A stretch of DNA of 64,000 nucleotides, from assembly GCF_049634645.1 (NCBI RefSeq), contig NC_134714.1, positions 134,014,660 through 134,078,659 on the forward strand, read 5' to 3'. Below are positions 61,885 to 64,000 of this stretch, piece by piece. Source of the stretch: Pelodiscus sinensis (taxonomy: Eukaryota > Chordata > Testudines > Trionychidae). The notes under the pieces are model-generated. The model did not search any database and was not told where the DNA came from. It saw only the letters and a program-made list of their open reading frames with translations. Positions within the stretch are counted from its first letter, which is position 1; each line of letters opens with the position of its first letter. Both the position numbers and the translations under genes were made by a program.

Positions 61885-62680
61885 AGCCAGCTCTGGGGGT
61901 GCACGGGGAGGGGGCTGCCCCCTGCCAGCTCTGGGGGTGCACGGGGAGAGGACTGAGCAGTTGGACCTCCAGCCAGCTCTGGGGGTGCACGGGGAGGGGG
62001 CTTCCCCCTGCCAGCTCTGGGGGTGCACGGGGAGGGGGCTTCCCCCTGCCAGCTCTGGGGGTGCACGGGGAGGGGGCTGAGCAGTGGGATCTCCAGCCAG
62101 CTCTGGGGGTGCACGGGGAGGGGGCTTCCCCCTGCCAGCTCTGGGGGTGCACGGGGAGGGGGCTTCCTCCTGCCAGCTCTGGGGGTGCACGGGGAGGGGA
62201 CTGAGCAGCTGGATCTCCAGCCAGCTCTGGGGGTGCACGGGGAGGGGACTGAGCAGCTAGATCTCCAGCCAGCTCTGGGGGTGCACGGGGAGGGGGCTGC
62301 CCCCTGCCAGCTCTGGGGGTGCACGGGGAGGGGACTGAGCAGCTGGATCTCCAGCCAGCTCTGGGGGTGCACGGGGAGGGGACTGAGCAGCTGGATCTCC
62401 AGCCAGCTCTGGGGGTGCACGGGGAGGGGACTGAGCAGTTGGATCTCCAGCCAGTTCTGGGGGTGCATGGAGAGGGGGCTGCCCCCTACCAGCTCTGGGG
62501 GTGCACGGGGAGGGGGCTGAGTAGCTGGACCTCCAGCCAGCTCTGGGGGTGCACGGGCATGGGGCTGCCCCCTGCTAGCTCTGGGGGTGCACGGGGATGG
62601 GGCTGCCCCCTGCCAGCTCTGGGGGTGCACGGGGAGGGGGCAATAGCAGCTGGACCCCCAGCCAGCTCTGGGGGTGCATG
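61885..62680. repeat. Minisatellite with CAGCTCTGGGGGTGCACGG units
   Basis: About seventeen units in two alternating lengths: CAGCTCTGGGGGTGCACGGG GAGGGGGCTGCCCCCTGC, or the longer form with GGACTGAGCAGCTGGATCTC CAGC. Before it, 61.38-61.80 kb is G-rich, with CpGs, and could be a small promoter island for the KRAB gene downstream. Confidence 0.95.
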
Positions 62681-62977
62681 GAGGTTCCTGGTGTCTCCTG
62701 GCACTAGATGTGCTGGACACAGTGGGACTTTCTGCCCCCATTCACACCACTAATGCCCTCTGCCTGCCCAGCCCTCAGGGCAGGAACTCTGCCCCCCCCC
62801 CCCCCGACTTTCTGTCTGTCTGTCCGGCCATCCCCCTTGTCCATAATACTTTTCAGCCAATTATAACTCCCCCCACCCCCCACCCCTATGAAGAGGCAGT
62901 TTTCAGGGAGCCCCTTCCGCTCTGGCTCCCAGCCCCCCAGATGTTTGCCCTGACCTGGGGTGCGTCCGTCCGTGCAG

Positions 62978-63079
62978 GTGCCGGGGCTGCGATGGAGGAG
63001 TGGGCGCTGCTGGATGAGAGGCAGAGGGAGCTCTACAGGGACGTCATGCAGGAGAACTACGGAGATGCCATCTCGCTCG
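62978..63079 (+). CDS. KRAB-A box exon of a KRAB zinc-finger gene (shortened)
   Basis: After acceptor CCGTGCAG the exon reads AMEEWALLDERQRELYRDVM, QENYGDAISLG and ends with donor G|GTGAGG. The KRAB-A box recruits TRIM28/KAP1 for silencing. The C-terminal two-thirds with LYRDVMxENY is intact, but the usual opening (VTFEDVAVYFTEE) is missing: the exon is 102 bp where KRAB-A exons are about 127 bp, so the DV motif needed for strong repression is absent. Zinc fingers would lie beyond the right edge. It could be a decayed or diverged copy; the family is sure, activity is not. Confidence 0.8.
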
Positions 63080-63589
63080 GTGAGGGGCCAAGGCGGGGGG
63101 CGGGGGGCATCAGCTCCCTAGGGCTGCAGGCAGAGGGATTGTCACCCGACATCTCCTTCCCGTGGGCTGATCCAGTCCCGGGCTCTCTCCTCCAGCCCTG
63201 CTCCCCCCTTCCCACAGTGTCCCTGGGCCTGCCCTGCTCCCCCCCCCCCATGCCCCGGGCTCTCCCCAACTGCCTCTTTCCCACAGTGCATCTGGGGCAC
63301 CCCCTCCCCACAATCCCCTGCCCACCTGTTCCTCCCTCAGTGCCCCACTGGGCTGTCTTTGATCACCCCGATCCTTTCAGAACGGGACGCCTCTGCGCAG
63401 AAGGCATTGCTGCTGACGTGCCTAAGCGTGGTGCTGACGCGCCTCCCCGCAGACGCCGGGCGCGGGCACACCAGCACGTGCTAGCTACGGTCCAGAGAAC
63501 TGCCGAGTTGAAGGACAGTCGCGATCTATCTGGTTCCATCACCGTAGCATCTGGGCACCTCATGCCCCTAGTGCATTTAACCTCCTATC

Positions 63590-63710
63590 ACCACGGTGAG
63601 GCAGAGCTTTTCGCCCCCGTGGGGAAACTCGGGCATGGAACGGCTAAATGACTCGCCCATGGTCATAGAGGAAATATGTGGCAGAGCGAGGAACTGGCTA
63701 GCATCCTATA
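63590..63710 (-). repeat. MIR SINE
   Basis: GTGGGGAAACTCGGGCATGG, TCGCCCATGGTCATAGAGG and GTGGCAGAGCGAGGAACTGG follow the reverse MIR consensus. The last 250 bases of the window are AT-rich and unassigned. Confidence 0.75.
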
Positions 63711-64000
63711 AACATTGGGCCAGCCTTCCTCTATGCCAGATAACGCCGTTGGGGGTGAAGTTGGCAGAAGTTTTTGGAGTGACAGATTTCTTGAAAAATG
63801 GCCTTTTTTCAAAATAGTTATTTTCATGAAAAATGTGGTGTTAAAAACCATTTTTTAAAGTTTTTTTTTAACAGAAGTGAGAAATGAGCAATGGAAGGGT
63901 TTTTCCATTTTCCATGTTGGTGGTGACGTGGAAGAAAGAGAGAAAAATGTCAACAATTAACAATTTTCAACAGAAAAATGTCATAGATTTCCATTTAATC

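Overview
The window is vertebrate nuclear DNA with short exons, GT-AG introns, CpG islands and interspersed repeats. The repeats (CR1 LINE 3' ends ending in ATTCTATG-type tandems, abundant MIR/CORE-SINE pieces, several MITE families whose ends read GGCTGTGTCTACACTGG or GGGTATGTCTACACTAC, and a PIF/Harbinger-like relic) point to a sauropsid, most likely a turtle; a crocodilian cannot be excluded by eye. Two genes are clear, both on the minus strand: FBXL19 (coding exons between 39813 and 22980) and ORAI3 (17716 to 9394). In human 16p11.2 the order is FBXL19-ORAI3-SETD1A, all in one direction, so the CpG island at about 2.2-2.86 kb lies where the SETD1A promoter is expected. No SETD1A coding sequence was recognised.

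Layout. 1-2.2 kb: C-rich minisatellite. 2.2-2.86 kb: CpG island. 2.7-4.45 kb: a very old tandem array of about 193-bp units. 4.47-6.0 kb: two MITEs and a possible solo LTR. 7.88-17.7 kb: ORAI3, two coding exons, with most of its 7.5-kb intron made of a 32-bp GC-rich minisatellite (about 11.7-17.45 kb). 18.2 kb: ORAI3 promoter candidate. 18.5-20.3 kb: another minisatellite. 22.98-39.84 kb: FBXL19, 11 coding exons; its larger introns are almost completely filled by minisatellites, each a different family. One of them (24.73-26.38 kb) is a tandem array of about 30 CTCF-like motifs, and a second CTCF-like cluster lies at 29.7-30.45 kb. 40.58-42.47 kb: 44-bp minisatellite upstream of FBXL19. 44.8-45.76 kb: CpG-rich probable FBXL19 5' end. 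45.76-46.70 kb: about ten diverged 100-bp units, each pairing a YY1-like ATGGCGGC with a ZNF143/SBS-like element. 47.9-63.1 kb: repeat-rich flank with decayed C2H2 zinc-finger relics (48.5 and 54.1 kb), a shortened KRAB-A exon (63.0 kb), a Helitron/PIF1 helicase relic followed by a long hairpin (57.2-58.4 kb), CR1 fragments, a hairpin repeat and a large GATA array (60.5-61.0 kb).

The FBXL19 product pairs a CXXC finger (unmethylated-CpG binding) and a PHD finger with an F-box and leucine-rich repeats. ORAI3 is a STIM-gated calcium channel subunit. Reading FBXL19 by homology needs three single-base corrections, all at homopolymers, so assembly errors are the first suspicion. The most unusual aspect is architectural: roughly a third of the window is private minisatellite sequence expanded inside introns or beside promoters, and three arrays are built from motifs of the chromatin-looping factors CTCF, ZNF143 and YY1.
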